DNA from: an uncultured Alphaproteobacteria bacterium
GTDB lineage: Bacteria; Pseudomonadota; Alphaproteobacteria; CALKHQ01
Reading direction: 5' to 3'
Assembly (NCBI GenBank): GCA_937988735.1
Contig: CALKHQ010000335.1
Span: 1 to 37,203, forward strand
DNA: 37,203 nt
Shown: positions 9,009 to 17,958 of the stretch, piece after piece
Numbering within the stretch: the stretch's first letter is position 1
Layout: the number at the start of each line of letters is the position of its first letter
Notes under the pieces: model-generated
Databases searched by the model: none
Seen by the model: only the letters and a program-made list of their open reading frames with translations
Told to the model about the DNA's origin: nothing
Made by a program: the position numbers and the translations under genes

Positions 9009-9617
9009 ATGCGCAACATGTCGATCCTCGCGGTGATCTACACGGCGCTCGCCGCCGTGCTGGTGCCCGCCCATGCGGCCGCGGAGTATTTCGTCAAGGA
9101 AGACGGCAGCTACCGCACCATCGACGAGGCGCTGGCAGACCCGCGGCTGGAGCAGGTGCGGGTCCTGTTCGCAAGCTGGAACGCCCGCAACATCAGCCTG
9201 CCCGACAAGGCGACGCTGGAGCCGTTCGTGCTGGCGTTCCGCGAGCCGTTGAGCTGCCCGGGCCAGCAGCCCCGCTACGAGATGCGCAACGTCTCGCTGG
9301 AGTCGTGGGGCCAGCTCCCGGAGAAGCTGGTGCCGGAGCTGCCGATCGACACCGGCGCCCAGCTGTTCCTGCTCGGGCTGGTCGAGGGCAACATGCCGAT
9401 GCTCGCCACCCTCGACGCCAACCAGTTCACCGTCCAGCTCCAGCGGGGCGCGTTCCTCGTGCTTGGCACGGCGCAGCAACTCGCCAGGGAGGCCGGCGCG
9501 ACGCAGATCCGGACCGGGCACATCTGGAGCGCGATGCAGGCCTATCCGTTCATGATCGACCCGTTCAACCCGGCGATCTGCCCGACCGATCCGCCTCATC
9601 GGCCGGACCCGGACTGA
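9009..9617 (+). CDS. Secreted protein of unknown function
   Basis: 202 residues. I do not recognise the family. The first 23 residues form a clear Sec signal peptide (MRNMSILAVIYTALAAVLVP) with a probable signal peptidase I site after AHA, so it is likely periplasmic. There is no lipobox. The mature part is mixed alpha/beta in appearance and has two cysteines (LSCPG, AICPTD) that could form a disulfide. The C-terminus is proline-rich (DPPHRPDPD). It lies 113 nt after argE and 27 nt before the Ldh-family gene, with codon use like its neighbours. A second ATG at 9018 is an equally plausible start because the ribosome site is weak. Confidence 0.75.
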   Translation: MRNMSILAVIYTALAAVLVPAHAAAEYFVKEDGSYRTIDEALADPRLEQVRVLFASWNARNISLPDKATLEPFVLAFREPLSCPGQQPRYEMRNVSLESWGQLPEKLVPELPIDTGAQLFLLGLVEGNMPMLATLDANQFTVQLQRGAFLVLGTAQQLAREAGATQIRTGHIWSAMQAYPFMIDPFNPAICPTDPPHRPDPD

Positions 9618-9644
9618 CGGGCCGCCGCTTCCCGGGGACGTCCC

Positions 9645-10703
9645 ATGACCGCCGATCCGCGCTACCCGGCCGACGCCCTCGCCGGCTTCGCCGCATCCCT
9701 GTTCGACGCAGCCGGCCTCGACGCCGAAAAGGCGGATACCGTCGCCCGCCTGCTGGTGGAGGCGGACATGATGGGCCACACCACCCACGGGCTGGCGCTC
9801 GCCCCCGGCTATCTCGACCAGATCGCCGTCGGCCGGATGACGACCACCGGCGACCCGCACGTCGTCGCCGACGGCGGCGCGGTGGTGACCTGGGACGGCC
9901 GCGCGCTGCCGGGCGTGTGGCTGACAGCCCGTGCCATCGAGCTTGCGAACCAGCGCGCCACACATCACGGTGTCGGCATCGTTTCCATCCGGCGCAGCCA
10001 CCACATCGCCTGCCTTGCAGCCTTCCTGCCGCTGGCCACGGACCAGGGGCGGATGATCATCCTCGCCTCGTCCGACCCGGCGGTGGCCTCGGTCGCACCC
10101 TATGGCGGGCGGCGGGCGGTCTACACGCCCAACCCGATCGCGGTCGGAATCCCGACGCCCGGCGACCCGATCCTGATCGACATCAGCGCCTCGATCACCA
10201 CCAACGGCCTGAGCGCCCGCTACCGGGCCGAGGGCCGGCGCATGCCCTACCCGTGGCTGCTCGACGCCGAGGGGAATGCCACCGACGACCCGGCGGTGGT
10301 GTTCGAGGAGCCGAAGGGCTCGATCCTGCCGGTCGGCGGGCTCGACCACGGCCACAAGGGGTACGGGCTTGCGCTGATGATCGAGGCGCTGACCCAGGCC
10401 CTCTCCGGCTACGGCCGGGCCGACGCGCCGACCGGCTGGGGCGCCTCGGTATTCGTGCAGGTGATGGATCCGGAGGCCTTCGGCGGCACGGACGCCTATC
10501 TGCGCCAGACCGGCTGGCTGGCGGAGGCCTGCCGCACCAACCCGCCCCGCCCGGGTGTCGAGCGCGTCCGCCTGCCGGGCGAGAACGCCATGGTGAAGCG
10601 CCGCGAGGCGCTGGAGCAGGGCGTGGCCCTCTATCCGGGCATTCTCGACGGGCTGAAGAAGAAGGCGGACGCCCTCGGCGTCGCGGTCCCGGACGGGCTG
10701 TAG
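9645..10703 (+). CDS. Ldh-family (malate/L-lactate/ureidoglycolate dehydrogenase type) oxidoreductase
   Basis: 352 residues, the full length of the Ldh_2 (MDH/LDH type 2) family of NAD(P)-dependent 2-hydroxyacid or imino-acid reductases, which lack a classical Rossmann fold. The catalytic histidine H48 lies in the family motif (GHTTHGL). The nucleotide-binding segment includes TPNPIAVGIPT and LIDISASITTNG, and GGLDHGHKGYGLALMIEALT is the family C-terminal signature. The motif normally read as SNHFG is RRSHHIACLAAF here, a variant seen in a subgroup whose substrate is not fixed by homology. The substrate is therefore unassigned. It may be co-transcribed with the upstream secreted protein. Confidence 0.9.
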   Translation: MTADPRYPADALAGFAASLFDAAGLDAEKADTVARLLVEADMMGHTTHGLALAPGYLDQIAVGRMTTTGDPHVVADGGAVVTWDGRALPGVWLTARAIELANQRATHHGVGIVSIRRSHHIACLAAFLPLATDQGRMIILASSDPAVASVAPYGGRRAVYTPNPIAVGIPTPGDPILIDISASITTNGLSARYRAEGRRMPYPWLLDAEGNATDDPAVVFEEPKGSILPVGGLDHGHKGYGLALMIEALTQALSGYGRADAPTGWGASVFVQVMDPEAFGGTDAYLRQTGWLAEACRTNPPRPGVERVRLPGENAMVKRREALEQGVALYPGILDGLKKKADALGVAVPDGL

Positions 10704-10754
10704 CGAGGGCGGATCAGGTCCCGCATCCCGTGGCGGGTGCCCGGGAGGCGGGCG

Positions 10755-11507
10755 TCATGCCTCGGAGCGGCCGAACACCCAGTTGCGCAGGCACAGCTCG
10801 AGGCAGCGGGCGAGGAACAGCAGCAGCTCCGTGCCCTGGTCCGGGGCGAACTTGTCCGGCTCGCGGGAGCCGAGCGCGAGGATGCCCTGCGGGGTCGACG
10901 GGTGCGGCTGGATCCGCAGCAGCGCATCCGATTCGATGAGGCCGGCGCCCCCGCCGAAGATCAGCTCGCGGTCGGGCGCGGGCATCGCGGCGTCGCGCAG
11001 GATGCAGTCCACGCCCTCGCCCATCACCTCGTCCACCAGCCCCTCGTCCATGACCATCAGGCCGTGGCGCAGCGGCGTCTCCGGCAGCCTGGTCGCGGAC
11101 TCGATGCAGATCGACACCACGTCGATGTCGAGATGGATGGCGAGGTCGGTGGTGACGACCTCGATCAGCTGTTCGAAGCTCGTGGCGCCCAGCATCGCCA
11201 GCACCGCCTCGTGGATGCGGCGCTGGCCGAGCAGGTTCTCGCGGCTGGTGTCGATCAGGCGCGCGTTGCGCATCTGCACCTGGTCGATGTCGTGGCGCAG
11301 CCGCTCGACCATGTAGCGCTGCAGGTCCACCACGCCGCCGGACCGGCCGTGCTCGGTGCCGGCGAAGCGGTCGGGAGCGTGCAGCACGGCGGCGACGTCC
11401 GGGTACTGCTGCAGGAAGCCAGGGTTCCGCCGCAGATAGATGGCGACCTGGTCTGCCGTCAGCCCGCGCGAGCCACCATCAGCCGATTCGTCGGCCTTGG
11501 CTGCCAT
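10755..11507 (-). CDS. DUF484 family protein (GAF-like)
   Basis: 250 residues. The N-terminal LTADQVAIYLRRNPGFLQQYPDVAAVL is the hallmark of DUF484, followed by a helical/coiled segment (VDLQRYMVERLRHDIDQVQMRN) and a GAF-like ligand-binding fold ending QGTELLLFLARCLELCLRNW. The function is unknown. In many proteobacteria the gene lies beside xerC or primosome genes. Here fsa and priA are adjacent but no xerC is present. The start at 11507 is preceded by AAAGGAGAGG, so it is well supported. It converges with the Ldh-family gene and follows fsa by 51 nt only in the reverse sense: fsa is downstream-adjacent upstream at 11559-12242 on the same strand, so the two may share a transcript. Confidence 0.9.
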   Translation of the reverse strand: MAAKADESADGGSRGLTADQVAIYLRRNPGFLQQYPDVAAVLHAPDRFAGTEHGRSGGVVDLQRYMVERLRHDIDQVQMRNARLIDTSRENLLGQRRIHEAVLAMLGATSFEQLIEVVTTDLAIHLDIDVVSICIESATRLPETPLRHGLMVMDEGLVDEVMGEGVDCILRDAAMPAPDRELIFGGGAGLIESDALLRIQPHPSTPQGILALGSREPDKFAPDQGTELLLFLARCLELCLRNWVFGRSEA

Positions 11508-11558
11508 CCTCTCTCCTTTCCCGCTGGTGCGTCGGCGCCGCGTGAGTCGCGGCGAGGC

Positions 11559-12242
11559 CTATTCGGCGGCCTTGTGAACCGGATCGTCAAGGATGGATTG
11601 GCCGGTCTTCGCCCAGTCGGCGACGAAGGCGGCGAGGCCCTTGTCGGTCAGCGGATGCTCGAACAGCTTCTTCAGCACCGCGGGCGGCATCGTCGCCACG
11701 TCGGCCCCCAGCTTGGCCGCTTCCGTCAGGTGGTAGGTGTTGCGGATGGACGCCACCAGCACCTGGGTCTCGAACTCCGGATAGGCGCGGTAGATCTCGA
11801 CGATGTCGGCGATGAGCTGCATGCCGTCCACGCCGGTGTCGTCCAGCCGGCCGACGAAGGGCGAGACGAAGGTGGCGCCCGCCTTGGCCGCCAGCAGCGC
11901 CTGGCCGGGGGTGAAGCACAGGGTGACGTTGACCATCGTGCCCTCGTCCCGCAGCGCCTTGCAGGTCTTGAGACCGGCCGGGGTCAGCGGCACCTTGACC
12001 GCCACGTTTCTGGCGATCGACGCCAGCTTCCGCCCCTCGGCCAGCATGGTCTCGAAGTCGGTCGCCGCGACCTCGGCGCTGACCGGCCCCTCGATCATCT
12101 CGCAGATCTCGGCAATGGTGGGGATGAAGCTGCGCCCCGACTTGGCGATCAGCGAAGGGTTGGTGGTGACGCCGTCGACGAGCCCGCTGTCGGCGAGCTC
12201 ACGGATCTCGGCGAGGTCGGCGGTGTCGAGGAAGAACTTCAT
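11559..12242 (-). CDS. fsa: Small transaldolase / fructose-6-phosphate aldolase family
   Basis: 227 residues, the compact decameric-type TalC/FSA fold. Motifs are DTAD near the N-terminus, TTNPSLIAKSG (26-36), and the Schiff-base lysine K83 in VAVKVPLTP. GTMVNVTLCFT and FVSPFVGRLDD follow in the barrel. Members either transfer dihydroxyacetone units in the non-oxidative pentose phosphate pathway or cleave fructose 6-phosphate, and sequence alone does not separate the two activities. The start MKFFLDTAD at 12242 is family-typical with AAGGAT upstream. The frame stays open far upstream in priA antisense, but that is an artefact of GC-rich DNA. It is divergent from priA with only 48 bp between start codons. 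Confidence 0.95.
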   Translation of the reverse strand: MKFFLDTADLAEIRELADSGLVDGVTTNPSLIAKSGRSFIPTIAEICEMIEGPVSAEVAATDFETMLAEGRKLASIARNVAVKVPLTPAGLKTCKALRDEGTMVNVTLCFTPGQALLAAKAGATFVSPFVGRLDDTGVDGMQLIADIVEIYRAYPEFETQVLVASIRNTYHLTEAAKLGADVATMPPAVLKKLFEHPLTDKGLAAFVADWAKTGQSILDDPVHKAAE

Positions 12243-12290
12243 GGCGAGTATCCTTGCGCTGCTGTGCCTGAATTGCTCACCTCGCGCGCC

Positions 12291-14528
12291 ATGTCTAGCG
12301 TAATCGGGAGGGAGGCGCATCCGTCGCCCGCAGCGGCCGGGGGCGACCGCTGCTCCGTGCTGCTGCCGCTGCCGCTCGCGGGAGCCTACGACTATCGGGT
12401 TCCGCCGGGTCTTGAAGTGGCGCGGGGCGACATGGTCGCGGTGCCGCTCGGGCCGCGGCTGGTGCCGGGCGTGGTCTGGGGGCCGGCGCGGGGCGACGTC
12501 GCCGACGCGAAGCTCAAGCCGATCGAAGGCCGGCTGCCGGCGCCGCCGCTGGATGCGGTGCGGCTCAGGCTGGTGGACTGGATCGCCGACTACTACTGCC
12601 AGCCGCCCGGCGCGGTGCTGCGCATGGTCCTCGGCCCGTCCGACGCCTGGGCGCCGCCGCGCCCGCGCCAGCTCGTGGTTGCCGGCGACGTGCCGCTGGG
12701 CGAAGGCGGTTCGCGGGCGACTGCCGCGCGACGCCGCGTCATGGCGACGCTGGCCGAGCTGCCGGCGATGGCGCCCGCCGAGCTGGCGATGGCCGCCGGA
12801 GTCGGCACCGGTGTGGTCAAGGGGCTGATCGAGGCCGGCGTGCTGCGCCTGGTCGAGGCGCCGCCCGGGCCGGCCTTTGCCGCGCCCGACCCGGAGCGCC
12901 CCGGGCCGGCGCTGTCCCCGCCCCAGGCGGCCGCGGCGAAGGCGCTGACGGAGGCGGTGGGCGCCGGCGCCTTCTGCGTCCATCTGCTTGACGGCGTCAC
13001 CGGCAGCGGCAAGACCGAGGTCTATTTCGAGGCGATCGCCGCCTGCCTCGCCCGCGGTCGGCAGGCGCTGGTGCTGCTGCCGGAGATCGCGCTGACCACC
13101 GGGTGGCTCGCCCGCTTCGAGGCGCGCTTCGGCGTGCAGCCGGCCGCCTGGCACTCCGACCTGACCCAGGCCCGGCGGCGGCTGACGTGGCGGGCGGTGG
13201 CGGACGGCGAGGCGCCGGTGGTGGTCGGCGCGCGTTCGGCGCTGTTCCTGCCCTACCCCGACCTGGGGCTGATCGTGGTGGACGAGGAGCACGAGGCCGC
13301 GTTCAAGCAGGAGGACGGCGTCCCCTACCATGCCCGCGACATGGCCGTCGCCCGCGGCCGGATCGCCGGCCACCCGGTGGTGCTCGCCTCGGCCACGCCC
13401 TCGCTGGAGACGCAGTGGAACGTGCAGCGCGGCCGCTACACCGCCCACGTCCTGCCCGACCGGCACGGCGCCGCCAGGCTGCCGTCGGTCACCGCGATCG
13501 ACATGCGGGCGGACCCGCCGCCCCGCGGCGCATGGCTCGCGCCGCCCCTGCGCGAGGCCCTGGCGGCGACGCTGGCGGCCGGCGAGCAGAGCCTGCTGTT
13601 CCTGAACCGCCGCGGCTATGCGCCGCTGACGCTGTGCCGCGCCTGCGGCCACCGCTACCAGTGCCCCGACTGCACGGCCTGGCTGGTCGAGCATCGCCGG
13701 CTGGGCCGGCTGCAGTGCCATCACTGCGGCCATGCGATGCCGGTGCCGCGCGCCTGCGCCGCCTGCGGCGCCGACGACGCCCTCGTCGCCTGCGGTCCGG
13801 GCATCGAGCGGGTGTCGGAGGAAGTGTCGGCGCTGCTGCCGGGAGCCCGGGTGCTGCAGGTCTCCAGCGACACCCTGCGCGGGCCCACGGCGTCCGAGGC
13901 GCTGCAGCGCGCGATGGAGCGGCGCGAGATCGACGTGCTGGTCGGCACCCAGGTGCTGGCCAAGGGCCACCACTTCCCCGGCCTTACCCTCGTCGGCGTG
14001 GTGGACGCCGACCTCGGGCTCGACGGCGGCGACCTGCGCGCGGGCGAGCGCACCTTCCAGCTCATCGTGCAGGTTGCCGGCCGCGCCGGCCGCGCCGACA
14101 GGCCCGGCCGTGTGCTGCTCCAGAGCTACCGGCCCGACCATCCTGTACTGCAGGCGGTGTGCGCCGGCGACAGGGACGGCTTCGTCGCCGCGGAGCTCGC
14201 GGCGCGCGCCGCGCACCGGATGCCGCCGATGGGCCGCCTGGTCGCGATCATCCTCTCCGGCCGCGACGCGGTCGCGGTCGAGGATGCCGGCCGGGCGCTG
14301 GGCCGGACCGCGCCGCGGGTCGAGGAAGGCGGCGACCGCTTCGTCCACGTGTTCGGGCCGGCGCCGGCGCCACTCGCCATGGTCCGCGGCCGACACCGCC
14401 GGCGGCTGCTGGTGCATGCCGGGCGCGCGGTCAGGGTCCAGCCGCTGATCCGGGCCTGGCTGGCGAAGGTGAAGCTGCCGTCCAGCGTCCGGCTTGCCGT
14501 GGACGTCGATCCCTACAGCTTCCTCTGA
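12291..14528 (+). CDS. priA: Primosomal replication-restart helicase PriA
   Basis: 745-residue 3'-5' helicase that reloads the replisome at stalled forks. The N-terminal 3'-DNA-binding domain reads VLLPLPLAGAYDYRVPPG. Walker A is GVTGSGKTE (about 234-242), the DEEH box lies near residue 330, and SATPSLET is motif III. The zinc-binding insertion (about 447-500) has eight cysteines, beginning CRACGHRYQCPDC and ending CAACG. Motifs V-VI are LVGTQVLAKGHHFPGLTLVGVV and VAGRAGRADRPG. The ATG at 12291 is chosen because PriA similarity begins about 20 residues later. The frame is open further upstream but covers the antisense of fsa. Only 48 bp separates it from fsa, so the two promoters must overlap. 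Confidence 0.96.
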   Translation: MSSVIGREAHPSPAAAGGDRCSVLLPLPLAGAYDYRVPPGLEVARGDMVAVPLGPRLVPGVVWGPARGDVADAKLKPIEGRLPAPPLDAVRLRLVDWIADYYCQPPGAVLRMVLGPSDAWAPPRPRQLVVAGDVPLGEGGSRATAARRRVMATLAELPAMAPAELAMAAGVGTGVVKGLIEAGVLRLVEAPPGPAFAAPDPERPGPALSPPQAAAAKALTEAVGAGAFCVHLLDGVTGSGKTEVYFEAIAACLARGRQALVLLPEIALTTGWLARFEARFGVQPAAWHSDLTQARRRLTWRAVADGEAPVVVGARSALFLPYPDLGLIVVDEEHEAAFKQEDGVPYHARDMAVARGRIAGHPVVLASATPSLETQWNVQRGRYTAHVLPDRHGAARLPSVTAIDMRADPPPRGAWLAPPLREALAATLAAGEQSLLFLNRRGYAPLTLCRACGHRYQCPDCTAWLVEHRRLGRLQCHHCGHAMPVPRACAACGADDALVACGPGIERVSEEVSALLPGARVLQVSSDTLRGPTASEALQRAMERREIDVLVGTQVLAKGHHFPGLTLVGVVDADLGLDGGDLRAGERTFQLIVQVAGRAGRADRPGRVLLQSYRPDHPVLQAVCAGDRDGFVAAELAARAAHRMPPMGRLVAIILSGRDAVAVEDAGRALGRTAPRVEEGGDRFVHVFGPAPAPLAMVRGRHRRRLLVHAGRAVRVQPLIRAWLAKVKLPSSVRLAVDVDPYSFL

Positions 14529-14607
14529 AAGGGACCGGTGCCGGCGTCGGTGCGACCCGCTGCGGCGATGTGACGAACGGGCGCGCTCGGGCGCTGCCGC
14601 CATCGCC

Positions 14608-14636
14608 TTGCGCACCCCATGCTCCTGTGTTACCAG
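14608..14636 (+). promoter_or_regulatory. Candidate promoter of the atpHAGDC operon
   Basis: TTGCGC at 14608-14613, a 17-bp spacer, and TACCAG at 14631-14636, in the 206-bp gap between priA and atpH. The -10 is weak (3 of 6). The assignment rests on spacing and position, about 95 nt before atpH. Confidence 0.35.
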
Positions 14637-14734
14637 ACGGCCGCGTTTCCCGTGTCCGGCGCCAGTGGCGGGCCAGGAACGTATCGTTTTGCTCATTCGC
14701 GACCTGGCCATCCGGCAAAAAACAAGGGGCTCAC

Positions 14735-15292
14735 GTGGCAGCCGAGGGATTGGGCGTATCGCAACTCGCAGAGCGTTATGCGAAGGCGCTGTTCGAGTTG
14801 GCCGACGAGAAGCAGGAGCTGGATGCGGTCGCCGGTGACCTGCAGACCGTCCGGCAGCTGATCGAGGCCAGCAGCGACCTGCGCACCGTCATCCGCAGCC
14901 CGCTGATCTCCCGCGACGTTCAGGGCCGGGCCGTTATCGAGGTGCTGGCGCAGGCCGGTGTCGGCCAGACCGTGCGCAACTTCGTGGGCGTGGTCGCCCA
15001 GCATCGCCGGCTGTTCGCGCTGCCGGACATGATCCGGGCCTTCCTTGCCGAGCTCGCCCGGCGTCGCGGCGAGGAGACGGCGCGGGTGATCTCGGCGCGT
15101 CCGCTGGCGGACGAGCAGGAGAAGGCGGTCATCGAATCGCTGCGCAAGGCGATGGGGGCAAAGGTCGCGGTCGACTTCTCGGTCGATCCCGCGCTGATCG
15201 GCGGGCTGGTCGTCCAGGTCGGCTCGCGCATGATCGACAGTTCGGTGCGCACGCGGCTGCAGAAGCTGCAGCAGGCAATGAAAGGGGCTTGA
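14735..15292 (+). CDS. atpH: ATP synthase F1 subunit delta
   Basis: 185 residues. Delta links the F1 head to the b/b' stator stalk. Recognised by AERYAKALFELADE at the N-terminus (six-helix domain), RSPLISRDVQGRAVIEVL, and the C-terminal signature DPALIGGLVVQVGSRMIDSSVRTRLQKL. The start is a GTG at 14735 with AAGGGG upstream. The reading frame is open much further upstream through priA, but that has no delta similarity. First gene of the F1 operon. Its stop is 2 nt before the atpA start, implying translational coupling. Confidence 0.96.
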   Translation: MAAEGLGVSQLAERYAKALFELADEKQELDAVAGDLQTVRQLIEASSDLRTVIRSPLISRDVQGRAVIEVLAQAGVGQTVRNFVGVVAQHRRLFALPDMIRAFLAELARRRGEETARVISARPLADEQEKAVIESLRKAMGAKVAVDFSVDPALIGGLVVQVGSRMIDSSVRTRLQKLQQAMKGA

Positions 15293-15294
15293 GC

Positions 15295-16827
<1,533 letters not shown>

Positions 16828-16873
16828 CGCACGCGATCCCGGCGGCACATAAAAAGGAGCGCGGCGGCGGACA

Positions 16874-17767
16874 ATGCCGAGCTTGAAGGATCTCAAGAGC
16901 CGGATCGCCAGCACCAGGGCGACCCGGCGCATCACGCAGGCGATGAAGATGGTCGCCGCCGCCAAGCTGCGCCGCGCGCAGGAGCAGGCCGAGGCGGCGC
17001 GGCCCTATGCCCAGCGCATGGAACGGATGCTCGGCTCGCTGGCCGGCGGCGTGCGCCCCGGCCAGGGCGGGCCGAAGCTCCTCGTCGGCACCGGGCGCGA
17101 CGACGTCCACCTGATCGTGCTGATCTCGTCGGACCGCGGTCTCTGCGGCGGCTTCAACGCCAACCTCGTCCGGCAGACGCGCCGGCGGGTCGCCCAGCTC
17201 ATCGAGGACGGCAAGACGGTCAAGCTCATCGTCGTCGGCCGCAAGGCGGTCGGCGTGCTGAAGCGTGACCTCGGCTCCCGTTTCGTCGCCACCCACGAGG
17301 ACCTGATCAAGCCGGCACCCGCCTTCGAGCACGCCCACCTGATCGCGTCGAAGATCCTCGAGATGTACGAGGCGGGCGAGTTCGACGTCTGCTCCATCGT
17401 CTACAACCGCTTCAAGTCGGCGCTGACCCAGGTGGTCACCGAGCAGCAGCTCGTTCCCTTCGTCGCGCCGAAGGCCGAGGACGGCCAGGCGGCCGAACCG
17501 GAGCTGCGCGGCGCGGTTTACGAATACGAGCCCTCGGAGGAGCAGATCCTGGCCGACCTGCTGCCACGCAACCTTGCGGTGCAGGTCTACCGGGCGCTGC
17601 TGGAATCCTACGCTTCGGAGCAGGGCGCGCGGATGACGGCGATGGACAACGCCACCCGCAACGCCGGCGACATGATCGACCGTCTGACGCTGACCTACAA
17701 CCGCACGCGCCAGGCGATGATCACGAAGGAGCTGATCGAGATCATCTCCGGTGCCGAGGCGATCTAG
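16874..17767 (+). CDS. atpG: ATP synthase F1 subunit gamma
   Basis: 297 residues. Central rotor shaft. N-terminal helix MPSLKDLKSRIASTRATRRITQAMKMVAAAKLRRAQ and C-terminal MTAMDNATRNAGDMIDRLTLTYNRTRQAMITKELIEI form the coiled coil that turns inside alpha3beta3. The middle Rossmann-like part has SSDRGLCGGFN. A purine-rich AAAAAGGAG lies at 16851-16859, 14 nt from the ATG, longer than usual spacing. It is followed not by atpD directly but by a 191-bp gap holding a palindromic repeat. Confidence 0.97.
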   Translation: MPSLKDLKSRIASTRATRRITQAMKMVAAAKLRRAQEQAEAARPYAQRMERMLGSLAGGVRPGQGGPKLLVGTGRDDVHLIVLISSDRGLCGGFNANLVRQTRRRVAQLIEDGKTVKLIVVGRKAVGVLKRDLGSRFVATHEDLIKPAPAFEHAHLIASKILEMYEAGEFDVCSIVYNRFKSALTQVVTEQQLVPFVAPKAEDGQAAEPELRGAVYEYEPSEEQILADLLPRNLAVQVYRALLESYASEQGARMTAMDNATRNAGDMIDRLTLTYNRTRQAMITKELIEIISGAEAI

Positions 17768-17796
17768 GCCGGAGCAGGGAACCTTTGACACTTGAT

Positions 17797-17895
17797 GCCG
17801 TCATGGCGGGGAGCGAAGCGACGCGGCAATCCAGGGACGCCGGGCCCGGCATCGGGCGCCCTGCTGGATTGCTTCGCTCCGCGCGCCATGCCGGC
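17797..17895. repeat. Imperfect palindromic repeat element between atpG and atpD
   Basis: A 99-bp inverted repeat. The left arm runs GCCG-T-CATGGCG..GGAGCGAAGC..AATCCAG, and the right arm is its near reverse complement (CTGGATT GCTTCGCTCC..CGCCATG-C-CGGC), with an 8-nt insertion in the left arm. The centre holds perfect palindromes GCCGGGCCCGGC (17839-17850) and GGGCGCCC (17854-17861). The CTGGATTGCTTCGCTCC core resembles dispersed intergenic palindromes common in alphaproteobacterial genomes. No second copy is visible in this window. Confidence 0.85.
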
Positions 17896-17958
17896 GGAAG
17901 GCCGACTTGGCCGGCTGCCGCGCTGAGCCGGAGCGGGCAGCCGATTGGAGGATAGGAC

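Noticed and set aside
6091..9009. 972-residue minus-strand frame opposite trkH and argE
   Set aside because: Composition is typical of antisense GC-rich DNA (Arg/Gly/His/Asp-rich). It has no motifs, and both opposite-strand genes are clear.
10737..12290. Upstream extension of the priA frame by about 518 codons
   Set aside because: It runs antisense to DUF484 and fsa, and PriA similarity begins only after 12291.
11559..14711. 1050-residue minus-strand frame appearing to fuse a long protein to transaldolase
   Set aside because: The extra N-terminal part is antisense to priA and has no recognisable domain. The transaldolase has its own family-typical start at 12242 with a ribosome site.
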